Below are positions 25,373-33,389 of a DNA stretch of 64,000 bases, piece by piece (the stretch's first letter is position 1; each line of letters starts with the position of its first letter). The notes under the pieces are model-generated. The model ran no database searches. It saw nothing but the letters and a program-made list of their open reading frames with translations, and was not told the origin of the DNA. The position numbers and the translations under genes are program-made. The stretch is from Chitinophaga eiseniae (GTDB lineage Bacteria; Bacteroidota; Bacteroidia; Chitinophagales; Chitinophagaceae), in NCBI RefSeq assembly GCF_900167135.1, contig NZ_FUWZ01000003.1:372001-436000 (forward strand). Direction: 5' to 3'.

Positions 25373-26176
25373 ATGAAAAAGATATTACTGGCCGTTGACA
25401 ATGGCCATTTCCCTGAAGGCGCTTTCCGTTTTGCCCGGAAACTCAATGAAATGGAGGCCATTACCCTCTGCGGGGTATTCCTGCCGGAGCTGGACTATGC
25501 CGCCAGCATCAGTTATGCACCTGTACTGATCCCCCTGACGGAAACCTATGCCAGTGCCTCAATTCAACAAAGCATGCAAACTTTCCGTGAATATTGCGCT
25601 CAGCATAATATCCACTCCCTGGAACATCATGATGTTACGGAAACTCCGCTGAAAGTGCTGAGAAAAGAATCACTTTTTGCAGACCTGCTGCTGTTCAGCA
25701 GCGAAAATTTTTATGCAGATTTGTTATACGGGCCCGGAGGTTTTCTGGGCAACGCCCTTCACGAAACCGCCTGCCCCGTAATAGCCGTTCCTGAAAATGC
25801 GGCCTTTCCCGAAAGCGTGATTCTCACCTACGACGGCAGCGCCTCTTCCGTCTTTGCGATTAAAAGTTTTGCCGGTCTGTTCCCGCAGTTGTGTGAACTG
25901 AAAACAACGTTGCTCTATGGCAACACCGGAAACAACCAGCCGCCGGACGCATCTGGCATACAAGAGCTGGTACAACACCATTTTCCACACCTGACCATGG
26001 AACCTATCCAGACGATCCCTGAAAAATACTTCAATACCTGGCTGAGTGAGATCCCCAACCCTATCGTAGTAAGCGGCGCCTACGGCCGCTCTCTGCTGTC
26101 ACGGGTGTTCCGGCGCAGCTTTGTGGAAGACACCCTGCGCGCCCACCAGGTACCGGTGTTTATCGCACACCGTTAA
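25373..26176 (+). CDS. Universal stress protein, two-domain
   Basis: Third USP-family protein of the island, 267 aa. MKKILLAVDNGHFPEGAFRF marks the start; an in-frame codon 69 bases upstream would run into the operator and is not preferred. The first half ends ETACPVIAVPENA, and half two begins ESVILTYDGSASSVFAIKSF and ends SGAYGRSLLSRVF...HQVPVFIAHR. The layout matches the genes at 19925 and 20783, so the three are paralogues. It is separated from the others by the kinase, regulator and coiled-coil genes but shares their operator type. Confidence 0.85.
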   Translation: MKKILLAVDNGHFPEGAFRFARKLNEMEAITLCGVFLPELDYAASISYAPVLIPLTETYASASIQQSMQTFREYCAQHNIHSLEHHDVTETPLKVLRKESLFADLLLFSSENFYADLLYGPGGFLGNALHETACPVIAVPENAAFPESVILTYDGSASSVFAIKSFAGLFPQLCELKTTLLYGNTGNNQPPDASGIQELVQHHFPHLTMEPIQTIPEKYFNTWLSEIPNPIVVSGAYGRSLLSRVFRRSFVEDTLRAHQVPVFIAHR

Positions 26177-26247
26177 TGGCATATTTATAGTTTTTTCAAA
26201 GTGTTGACCGCCTGATCAAATGCAGCAGCGTCTGTGCCGGGAATAAA

Positions 26248-26281
26248 CACTTCCCGCCTGCTGATGATCAGGCGGGAAGTG
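26248..26281. repeat. Perfect 13-bp hairpin in a gene-free stretch
   Basis: The 357-bp stretch 26177-26533 has no convincing gene. It holds CACTTCCCGCCTG at 26248-26260 and its exact complement CAGGCGGGAAGTG at 26269-26281, with an 8-base loop. There is no T tract after it on the plus strand, so a simple intrinsic terminator is unlikely. It starts 71 bases after the USP stop and could be a transcript-end or processing structure. A 74-codon minus-strand frame (26185-26409) covers it but has no recognisable features. Confidence 0.6.
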
Positions 26282-26533
26282 ATACCATCAACAGCCGCGC
26301 CACTGTTGGACAGGTGATGACACACGCCTGCGACAATACGACAGCCTGTCCATCGGCAGGCTTGTTCATGAAGCGCGGTACGGTGCATACGATAGTTCAG
26401 ATTCGTCATCAGTTAATGGCAAGGAGGCCAGGGTATTGCATACCACTTATAAAAAAGTACGGGCAGCGCTTGCATACTAAAACGTTTAACCCTATTTTTA
26501 AACAGACTGCTGCAAACTTCTAAATTCCACGAC

Positions 26534-27670
26534 ATGAAAAAACACCTCCTGTTGATAGCTGCAGCCTGCATACAGCTGTCGGCCTACGCCCAACAACCTT
26601 TCAACGGACTTGACATGAACATGGGCAACCTCTCCCGGTTATCAGACGCCAGAACCCGGTCCATCAGCCCTGAGAACATCACCGGCGAGCCCGGTAGAGG
26701 CGGCATTGCCGCGCTGGACCAGGGCAACGCCCGTCACGCCGCCAGAGAGCTGGGACAGGGCTGGAAAGTAAATCCCTACATCTTCATAGAACCGGGTAAA
26801 ACCGTTACCCTGGCCGAAATCACCGGCCCGGGCGCGATCCAGCATATCTGGATGACGCCTACCGGCAACTGGCGTTATTCTATTCTCCGTTTCTACTGGG
26901 ACGATGAAACCACTCCTTCCGTGGAAGTGCCCGTAGGCGACTTCTTCGGCATGGGCTGGGGAGAATATGCCCATATCAACTCCCTCGCGGTATGCGTCAA
27001 CCCCGGCAGCGCCTTCAACTGCTACTGGTCCATGCCCTTCCGGAAAAAATGCCGGATCACCATGGAAAATATCAACACAGAAAAAATGACGCTGTATTAC
27101 CAGGTCGACTATACGCTGACCTCCGTTCCGGAAGACGCAGGGTATTTCCATGCGCAGTTCCGGCGCAGCAACCCGGTAAAAGACGCTAGTTACACCCTGG
27201 TAGACGGTATCCGCGGCAAAGGCCAGTACGTAGGCACCTATCTCGCCTGGGGCGTCAATAACAACGGTTGGTGGGGAGAAGGGGAGATTAAGTTCTTTAT
27301 GGACGGCGACAATAAATATCCTACTATCTGCGGCACCGGCACAGAAGACTATTTCTGCGGGTCGTACAATTTCGACATCAAAGGAAAATACCAGGAATTC
27401 TCTACGCCGTATGCGGGGCTACCGCAGGTGATACGTCCTGACGGGCTGTATAAATCCCAGCAGCGCTTTGGTCTGTACCGCTGGCATATCATGGACCCCA
27501 TCCGCTTCGAAAAAGAGCTGAAGGTGACCATACAGGACCTCGGCTGGCGCAGTGGCGGCCGTTACCTGCCGCAACAGTCCGATATCAGCAGCGTGGTGTA
27601 CTGGTATCAGCGGGAGCCACACGCACCATTCCCGAAATTACCGGCGATGAACGATCTGGAGGTGAATTAG
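26534..27670 (+). CDS. GH172 family (DUF2961) exported glycoside hydrolase-like protein
   Basis: Secreted protein of 378 aa with a signal peptide ending AYAQQ (residue 21). The GH172/DUF2961 signatures are GPGAIQHIWMTPTGNWRYSI, RFYWDDETTPSVEVPVGDFF, NCYWSMPFRKKCRITMEN and ICGTGTEDYFCGSYNF. Characterised members act on alpha-D-arabinofuranosides or difructose anhydrides, and they usually form oligomers. It stands alone here, without SusC/D, so the substrate is not indicated. The next gene converges with only 2 bases between them. Confidence 0.85.
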   Translation: MKKHLLLIAAACIQLSAYAQQPFNGLDMNMGNLSRLSDARTRSISPENITGEPGRGGIAALDQGNARHAARELGQGWKVNPYIFIEPGKTVTLAEITGPGAIQHIWMTPTGNWRYSILRFYWDDETTPSVEVPVGDFFGMGWGEYAHINSLAVCVNPGSAFNCYWSMPFRKKCRITMENINTEKMTLYYQVDYTLTSVPEDAGYFHAQFRRSNPVKDASYTLVDGIRGKGQYVGTYLAWGVNNNGWWGEGEIKFFMDGDNKYPTICGTGTEDYFCGSYNFDIKGKYQEFSTPYAGLPQVIRPDGLYKSQQRFGLYRWHIMDPIRFEKELKVTIQDLGWRSGGRYLPQQSDISSVVYWYQREPHAPFPKLPAMNDLEVN

Positions 27671-27672
27671 GG

Positions 27673-28779
27673 CTACTCCCACTTAAACATTTTTACAGAC
27701 AACACAGCAATGATGGCTGCCCATACGGTCAGTCCGGCCAGCTGCGCCGGCACCTGCCAGATATGTGCGCCTTCGAAGGCAATCTTTCGCAGACCATCTA
27801 CAAAAAAAGTGAGGGGCAGGTATTCACAGAAAGTGCGCAGCCATACCGGGTAGTTCTCTACCGGGAAAAAGAGCCCGCACAACAATATCTGCGGCACCGT
27901 GATGGTATTGGCCACCGGCGCGATAGAACTTTCGTTGCGGATAACACCGCTGATCATAAAACCGATGCCGGTAAGGATCACCAGCCCGAACACAGACAAC
28001 AGCAGCATCTCCAGGAAAGTGAGGATACCGTTGACCAGCGTAAAGTCAAACGCGAAATAACCCAGTGCGGTGATAATGATAAAACAGATGATCTGGAACA
28101 CCAGGCGGCTCAGCATCTCCCCAAACAGCAGGGAGGCGCGGCTGATGGGTGTCACGAAAATACGTTTCAGCACCAGCGTATGCCGTAGGTTAAACAGCAG
28201 GAAAGCAGAGCCGAATACGCCTGCCATCAGCAGGGAGAAGCCCAGCTGCCCGGGGAGGATAAAATCGATCTGGCGGTATACGCGGCCGGGGACCGTTATT
28301 ACGTCGAGCTTTGCGGCGACGCGCTGTCCCTCCAGCACCTGCTGGTTGATACGGCTGGTCACTTCCTGCAGCGCCGCCTGTATCAGGGGACGTTTGTCGG
28401 CCACAGCGCCGGAGCTGAATAAGGTAAGGCCATACTGCGGTACCGGTGAAGCAGGTATGGGCGCCGGTACATAAATGATACCGGCAATACGCCCTTTCTT
28501 CAGGGCTTTGAGTTGTGCCAGCGAATCGGTTTCTTTCGACAGGCTGAAAATACTGATATCTTTTACCGCATGGTATACAGGACTGCTGGTATCGCTGCCG
28601 GGAGCGATGGCCACAGGGATTTTCACAGCTGTGTTATCTACCATGGCGCCGAACACCGTCACAAAAATGATGGGAAACAACAGGGCAAATACAACCGAAG
28701 TGGGGCTTCGCAGGGTAGCTATCAGGCTTGCCCGGGCCATCACCAGGCCGGCCCTGAGCTGACTATATTTTTTTGTCAT
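27673..28779 (-). CDS. ABC-2 type transporter permease without an adjacent ATPase
   Basis: Inner-membrane permease of 368 aa. It has one N-terminal helix (SPTSVVFALLFPIIFVTVFG), an extracytoplasmic domain of about 130 residues and five or so C-terminal helices from LGFSLLMAGVFGSAFLLFN onward. The segment QILLCGLFFPVENYPVWLRT is characteristic of the ABC-2/YhfH-like drug and lipid exporters. An ATP-binding subunit normally precedes such genes, but here the upstream neighbour diverges. The ATPase must be encoded elsewhere or the system is broken. Confidence 0.85.
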   Translation of the reverse strand: MTKKYSQLRAGLVMARASLIATLRSPTSVVFALLFPIIFVTVFGAMVDNTAVKIPVAIAPGSDTSSPVYHAVKDISIFSLSKETDSLAQLKALKKGRIAGIIYVPAPIPASPVPQYGLTLFSSGAVADKRPLIQAALQEVTSRINQQVLEGQRVAAKLDVITVPGRVYRQIDFILPGQLGFSLLMAGVFGSAFLLFNLRHTLVLKRIFVTPISRASLLFGEMLSRLVFQIICFIIITALGYFAFDFTLVNGILTFLEMLLLSVFGLVILTGIGFMISGVIRNESSIAPVANTITVPQILLCGLFFPVENYPVWLRTFCEYLPLTFFVDGLRKIAFEGAHIWQVPAQLAGLTVWAAIIAVLSVKMFKWE

Positions 28780-28877
28780 AGGGAACCAAAGCTACAGCAT
28801 TCTTTCAAAGATTCATTTTCCGGGAACACATTATATTTGCCGTTCATAATGCGGAACCCTAATACCCAAGGCTACTC

Positions 28878-29951
28878 ATGAAAAAAGTGATTACAGGCAA
28901 AGATATCATCCGCCAACTCAAAGCAGATCTGATCGGCAAAGACTCCTACCGCGGGGTTACGCTGACCTATACCTGGCTGGCCAACCAGTTCGGGCACTTC
29001 TCCTTAGGCTTCATCCCTACCTTTGTAGGTTACCTGATCCTGAAAAGGCATCTACCCGAACAACAGGCATCCCTTTACGCCGCGCTGGCAGTGAGCCTGT
29101 TCTGGCTCACCTTCGAGATATTCAACTTCCTCGGCCCGCTGCTGTCCCGCAAATCCAGGAGCAGCTATATCTTCCAGCCGGCCTGGGGCAATATCGCGTT
29201 TGATACCGTCACCGACCTGATGTATTTCTGGTCCGGCGCTTTTATGGCCTCTATCCTTTGCGCCTATACGACAACCGCCATGGCGGTGCTGGCAGTGCTT
29301 ACCCTGCTGGTGCTTTACCCCGCTTATTACTGGTACCTCACTAAAATGTACCTGCAGGTGCCCTCCTATCCTTTCCAGTTCAGGCTCAGCCAATGGAGCA
29401 CCAAACATATACCGGATGAGAACATCGCGCTGGTGCGCCGCTTCCTGGACAACAAAGACCAGGGCATGCACCTGTTCCTTTTTGGCCCCAAACGCAGCGG
29501 TAAAACGAGCCTGAGCGTGGCTATCGCCACGGAAATGTCCATCCGTCACCACTCGGCTGTATATACGTCTGCCATGAAACTGTACTGCATGTTCTTTGAA
29601 CATGACGACGACAGCGCGGCCAACGTACTCTGGACATGGCGCAAGGCTTCTATTCTTGTGATCGATGATATTAATCCGGGAGACCCCATCAAGGAAGACA
29701 TCATCAGCCCGGAACGGTTCCTTAGCTTTGTCGATACCTTCTCCACCAACGATATTAACCGCACGGTGCTGCGGCAGACCAATGTGATCTGGGTGCTGGG
29801 CGATGACGACGCCTCCCGGAAACTGTCGGAAAGATGGCAGGATATGCTCACCGGTATTGGTGTGGAGAAAGAGAAACTGCTGTCCCTCAATCTCCAGTTA
29901 TACAACGAGGCCCCTGCTAAGGCAGAATATGATTTGCGTATGCAAAGCTGA
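28878..29951 (+). CDS. Membrane-anchored P-loop ATPase of unknown function
   Basis: A 357-aa protein joining about four membrane helices (residues 40-155, e.g. SLFWLTFEIFNFLGPLL and LAVLTLLVLYPAYYWYL) to a C-terminal P-loop NTPase. Walker A is LFGPKRSGKTSLS (about residue 200) and Walker B is ILVIDDINPGD (about 257), followed by NVIWVLGDDDASRKLSERW, a possible sensor-1/arginine-finger region. The ATPase part looks like the STAND/DnaA-IstB side of AAA+, but no named family fits. It converges with the PAS-LuxR gene with a 35-base overlap. Confidence 0.65.
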   Translation: MKKVITGKDIIRQLKADLIGKDSYRGVTLTYTWLANQFGHFSLGFIPTFVGYLILKRHLPEQQASLYAALAVSLFWLTFEIFNFLGPLLSRKSRSSYIFQPAWGNIAFDTVTDLMYFWSGAFMASILCAYTTTAMAVLAVLTLLVLYPAYYWYLTKMYLQVPSYPFQFRLSQWSTKHIPDENIALVRRFLDNKDQGMHLFLFGPKRSGKTSLSVAIATEMSIRHHSAVYTSAMKLYCMFFEHDDDSAANVLWTWRKASILVIDDINPGDPIKEDIISPERFLSFVDTFSTNDINRTVLRQTNVIWVLGDDDASRKLSERWQDMLTGIGVEKEKLLSLNLQLYNEAPAKAEYDLRMQS

Positions 29952-30651
29952 TCAGGTGGGTCAGGCTCTTTACCTCAAAACGTTTATACATCGGGATGAT
30001 CCTTTTTTCGATGGCCGACTGGGACACCCCAAAGCGGGCGGCGATCTCTTTGAAGGAAAAACCTTCCGCCACCAGCGATAAGGCCTCTTTTTCCTTTTCA
30101 GAGATAGCATAATGGCGGAACAACTGCTTATTCAGCTCTTCCTCAAAGGCCGATTTATCGGGACCATAGGCCGCGTAGCGCATCACATTGCCCAGCTGGA
30201 TGCTCTCATTTTTCTGGGAATGCCCGATAATGGCCGTTACCCGCCCCTCTTCCGTGGCAAATACCCCTACTTTGGAAATCAGCGGCACGTGGGTACCGTC
30301 TTTATGGATCTTTTTCAGCTCAATGGTAAAGCTGTATTGTTCGAGGTCTTTTGTCTTGTTGTGTAAAAACATCAGCGCCTTGTCGTTCAGCTCATTGGAG
30401 AAAGGCGCATATTCCGGCGCCGTAATGTTGACGATGGTCATCATGGTAATTTCATCGTCCCGGTAGCCCAGGAGCGGTTCCCAGCCATCGGCGTACATCA
30501 TGCGGTTTTCCTTGAACGAATAGATATAAATCGCCTCATCCGGGAATCGCCGGATGGTTTGCTTAAAATGCTGTGCTTCCGGACTGCCCAGGTCAGCCGG
30601 TACATCAGTAATGAATGTTTTGGAATAGTGCCCTAGCTTATCAGAATCCAT
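29917..30651 (-). CDS. PAS-LuxR transcriptional regulator
   Basis: One-component regulator of 244 aa. The N-terminal PAS fold has AIYIYSFKENRMMYADGWEP, LLGYRDDEITMM and HKDGTHVPLISKVGVF (about residues 35-150). The C-terminal LuxR/GerE helix-turn-helix has SEKEKEALSLVAEGFSFKEI and GVSQSAIEKRI. It lacks a receiver domain, so it probably senses a ligand through PAS. It overlaps the end of the membrane ATPase gene by 35 bases on the opposite strand. Confidence 0.85.
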   Translation of the reverse strand: MDSDKLGHYSKTFITDVPADLGSPEAQHFKQTIRRFPDEAIYIYSFKENRMMYADGWEPLLGYRDDEITMMTIVNITAPEYAPFSNELNDKALMFLHNKTKDLEQYSFTIELKKIHKDGTHVPLISKVGVFATEEGRVTAIIGHSQKNESIQLGNVMRYAAYGPDKSAFEEELNKQLFRHYAISEKEKEALSLVAEGFSFKEIAARFGVSQSAIEKRIIPMYKRFEVKSLTHLISFAYANHILP

Positions 30652-30704
30652 TCGTTTTTTGGCATAAAAATAAAAATAATATCACAACCTGCGTAATTAC
30701 ACAG

Positions 30705-30735
30705 TTGACTGATTATGAACCTACTGGTAATTTTG
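30705..30735 (+). promoter_or_regulatory. Bacteroidota-type promoter before a candidate ncRNA
   Basis: TTGAC at 30705-30709 and TAATTTTG at 30728-30735 match the -33 (TTG) and -7 (TAnnTTTG) elements of the main Bacteroidota sigma factor, with 20 bases between the TTG and the -7 element. Transcription would start at about 30741 on the plus strand, where no coding region begins for 500 bases. Confidence 0.6.
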
Positions 30736-30740
30736 CGCCT

Positions 30741-31151
30741 GTAAACCATCCGAAATGGATCGGCAGGAAAAACCGCTCAGGAGGCCTTTTATCCAGCTAA
30801 TTCACCCGGCTGGTGGTCTTAGCAAGGAGGCAAGAAGCATAGGCCACAGCAGGGATTGGTTACAGCCCAAAAGTTGACTTAAAGGAATGTGTTAAAAACC
30901 GAGGAAAAGTTTGTTAGAAAAAACCCCATCCTCATTGATGCAATGTCCCCAAAGGGGATACAGCTACGGCGCATGGGCCGGTTCCATCCGGGTCCATGCC
31001 TGTACTGGCCCCCATCGTTGACCCTAAAAGTTATTGATTTTGTGTTAAGGTTGTCATGATTTTTTTGACTGTTGAATTACCCCCCGATTTGTTAATCCCA
31101 CTCTTTTCAATTTGTGAAGCAGTTTGGCGGGACTTCGGTCCCGCCTTTTTT
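30741..31151 (+). ncRNA. Candidate structured ncRNA of about 410 nt
   Basis: The 597-bp stretch 30652-31248 has no credible gene, yet it has a promoter at 30705-30735 and a perfect intrinsic terminator: GGCGGGAC (31126-31133), TTCG loop, GTCCCGCC (31138-31145) and T6. In between, several hairpins are visible: GTCCCC/GGGGAT around an AAA loop at 30945-30959, a long stem closed by GCATGG (30971) and CCATGC (30994-30999), and CCAGC/GGCTGG near 30795-30820. The size resembles RNase P RNA or tmRNA, but their conserved boxes were not found. The family is therefore unknown. Confidence 0.5.
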
Positions 31152-31248
31152 ATTTTCACCAGCTTATCATGATCCCCATCATGATAAAAAAAAGATATGA
31201 GTATATTTGTTATACCCGATCGTAACACCCAAAGCAATATCCACCAAC

Positions 31249-31812
31249 ATGAAGATCATTATTTTCGGAGCTTCCGGTGCCGGCGCCAGCACCCTGGCCA
31301 AAACATTTGCCAGAGAAAACGGCTATGAGCAACTGGACGCAGACCACTACTACTGGCTGAAGACTGAACGCCCGTACGAAACCAAATGCGACCCGGCCGA
31401 ACGGAACAAACTGTTCCTCGAAGCCCTTCACCAGCACGATAAAGTGGTGGTGGCCGGTTCCGTTTTTAACTGGGACCCGGCGATCCCCGCCCTGTTTGAC
31501 CTCGCCGTTTTCCTGTGGCTCCCCCCGGACATCCGGATGCAGCGGCTTATTCTCCGGGAAAAACAACGCTACGGCTCCCTGCTGGAATCCGATCCCTGGC
31601 TCAAAAAAGAAAGCGCTGCTTTTATCGCCTGGGCCTCCCGCTATGATGAGCCTGGCTTTACCGGTCGCAGCCTCACCCTGCATAAAAAGCAGATCGCACA
31701 ACTGAAAATACCTGTGCTGGAAATAAACGGGGATTTTCCGTTGGCAGAAAGACTGCAGCGGGTACAGGAAAAAATCGCCGCCATTAAGTACCAGCCTGCC
31801 GCCCGACAGTAG
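31249..31812 (+). CDS. Adenylate-kinase-like small P-loop kinase
   Basis: Cytoplasmic P-loop protein of 187 aa. Walker A is IIIFGASGAGASTLAKTFA at the N-terminus (Gly-rich loop GASGAGAST). The segments QLDADHYYWLKT and KVVVAGSVFNW, and the lid-like REKQRYGS, resemble nucleotide or shikimate kinases of the AAA_17/FLAP type. ATG 31249 is chosen because the motif starts immediately after it. A TATATTTG (-7 element) lies at 31202-31209, about 40 bases upstream. The substrate is unknown. The Nudix gene follows after 34 bases. Confidence 0.7.
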   Translation: MKIIIFGASGAGASTLAKTFARENGYEQLDADHYYWLKTERPYETKCDPAERNKLFLEALHQHDKVVVAGSVFNWDPAIPALFDLAVFLWLPPDIRMQRLILREKQRYGSLLESDPWLKKESAAFIAWASRYDEPGFTGRSLTLHKKQIAQLKIPVLEINGDFPLAERLQRVQEKIAAIKYQPAARQ

Positions 31813-31846
31813 GCCACTCCCCCTTTTTTCGGTAAAAGGTAAACCC

Positions 31847-32302
31847 ATGAAACAAAGTGCGGGCATTCTGCTCTACAGAAAAAACAAAAAGATAACGGAG
31901 TACTTCCTGGTACACCCCGGCGGTCCTTTTTTCCGGACAAAAGACGCCGGCTGGTGGACCATCCCCAAAGGAGAAATAGCCCCCGGCGAAGCGCCACTGC
32001 AGGCGGCCATCCGGGAGTTTGAAGAAGAAACCGGCTACCGCCCGGAAGGGAAGTTCATGCCCCTGCAGCCTATCCTGCAGAAAAGCGGCAAACAGGTGCT
32101 CTGTTGGGCCACCGAAGGCAACCTGGACCCCGAAAAAATTGTCAGCAACGTTTTTGAAATAGAATGGCCGCCCCGTTCCGGCAAAAAGAAACAGTTCCCG
32201 GAGGTAGACAGGGCCGCATGGTTCGATGCGGATACCGCTAAAAAAATGATCTATCCGCAACAGGCGGCATTCATCGATGAATTATTGAAAGCCCGGGGCT
32301 GA
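31847..32302 (+). CDS. Nudix hydrolase
   Basis: Pyrophosphohydrolase of 151 aa with an intact Nudix box from GEIAPGE through REFEEETGY at about residues 46-66 (G-x5-E-x7-REUxEExGU). It begins MKQSAGILLYRKNKKITEYF, and the PGGPFFRTKDAGWWTIPKG segment matches the subgroup related to diadenosine polyphosphate hydrolases. It follows the small kinase in the same direction and may be co-transcribed with it. Confidence 0.88.
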   Translation: MKQSAGILLYRKNKKITEYFLVHPGGPFFRTKDAGWWTIPKGEIAPGEAPLQAAIREFEEETGYRPEGKFMPLQPILQKSGKQVLCWATEGNLDPEKIVSNVFEIEWPPRSGKKKQFPEVDRAAWFDADTAKKMIYPQQAAFIDELLKARG

Positions 32303-32305
32303 TGT

Positions 32306-32346
32306 GGAGCGCTTCCTAAAAGTGGCTGTCTTTTAGGAAGCACTCC
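32306..32346. terminator. Strong hairpin after the Nudix gene
   Basis: GCTTCCTAAAAG at 32311-32322 pairs perfectly with CTTTTAGGAAGC at 32330-32341 across a 7-base loop and can extend by GGAG/CTCC. A second hairpin, CCAATGC/GCATTGG, follows at 32344-32367. There is no T tract, but the position between convergent genes suggests transcript ends. Confidence 0.6.
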
Positions 32347-32425
32347 AATGCCCCGAGCTGCATTGGGTTATAAGCATGCGGACTGTTGTCCCAAAGCAAG
32401 GGTTACCGTTGTTCGAAAGCGGAGA

Positions 32426-33355
32426 TTATAAATGCAAATCACGCGCTCCTCTCACTTCGGTGGAGATCTCTCCCAACATAGCGCCGGCATTGCAGTTCTG
32501 ACCGGTATACACCTTTACAAAATCAATGGCGTTCAGCGTCACCGCCTGACCACCGGCATTCACGGCGTTGGCAATATCCACCGTGTTGTACCCCAGCGTG
32601 GCATATTCGCTGGAATAGCTATCGCTATACCCCCAGGCGAAGGCCAGGTTGGTAAGGATACCACCGGACGTCAGCGTATTCACCAGCCTGGTGCCGGTAA
32701 AAGTCACTGAGTCCTGGTTGGGCGCCATCGCCGGGTAGTAGTTGTTGGCCGTATGCCAGGCGTTGGCCTGCACAATGCCGCTGTTGCCCTGGTTGTCCCT
32801 CCAGTTAACATTGGTGCCTGCGGCATACGGATTATAGTACGTAACCTGGTAATTTTTAATGGTGCCGGAGGCGCTGTATTCGCTGCCCGCCAGCTCATAC
32901 CACGGATCATCAGGGATACCGTTGGCGTTGAGGTCCTGGCTTACCATCACGATGCCCGGCTCCGACCATTGGTAGGTGGGGCCTGACGGATTGCCATAGA
33001 TGCCGATGTCTGCCCCGGTGCCATTCACCACGGAGTGGTCAAAACCGAAAACGATGTAACCGCCGTAGTTGCCCAGCGACACCATGTTGGTGGTGCTGCC
33101 CACCAGCGCCTGCGCGGCAGTAACAGAGCCCAGGCCGGATTCGTTGATAAACTGCCCCGGTGCCGGCATGTACGTGTATACGGTACTGATCAGCGGACTG
33201 CTGGTCAGCGTGGCCGGCCTGACCGTCACATTGCTGACAAGGGCGGTACGGGAGACGTCGGAGATTTTCAGCTCGTCGGTCAAAGCCTCTTTACGGCAGG
33301 ATGCCGAGAGTAACAGGGTGGTCAGGGCTAACGCTGACCAATAGGAATTTTTCAT
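32426..33355 (-). CDS. Surface lipoprotein of the cobalamin locus (copy 2)
   Basis: Predicted outer-surface lipoprotein of 309 aa with lipobox LLSASC near residue 19. The body has YMPAPGQFINE, GGYIVFGFDHSVVNG, GIPDDPWYELAGSEYSASG and TFTGTRL. The same series appears in the protein at 35087 (PAPGQFVHE, GGYVVMGFDHTIVN, QPDDEWFEIAGSEYNSP), so the two are paralogues; this one lacks the N-terminal PKD-like domain. It is the second gene of a unit beginning with the propeller at 33390 and led by a cobalamin riboswitch. A role in binding cobalamin or related corrinoids at the cell surface, like BtuH-type proteins, is inferred. Confidence 0.72.
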   Translation of the reverse strand: MKNSYWSALALTTLLLSASCRKEALTDELKISDVSRTALVSNVTVRPATLTSSPLISTVYTYMPAPGQFINESGLGSVTAAQALVGSTTNMVSLGNYGGYIVFGFDHSVVNGTGADIGIYGNPSGPTYQWSEPGIVMVSQDLNANGIPDDPWYELAGSEYSASGTIKNYQVTYYNPYAAGTNVNWRDNQGNSGIVQANAWHTANNYYPAMAPNQDSVTFTGTRLVNTLTSGGILTNLAFAWGYSDSYSSEYATLGYNTVDIANAVNAGGQAVTLNAIDFVKVYTGQNCNAGAMLGEISTEVRGARDLHL

Positions 33356-33389
33356 ATGATTCAAAGTTTGAGGGAGAAGAAAAAGCAGA

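Noticed and set aside
26185..26409. A 74-codon minus-strand frame after the USP gene
   Set aside because: It has no recognised domain, no clear ribosome site, and is partly made of the 13-bp hairpin; kept only as a remark.
30741..31151. RNase P RNA or tmRNA as identity of the ncRNA
   Set aside because: The size fits, but the GAGGAAAGTCC block of RNase P and the alanine-acceptor end of tmRNA were not found by eye.
31031..31237. A 68-codon minus-strand frame
   Set aside because: It runs through the perfect terminator of the candidate ncRNA and has no domain.
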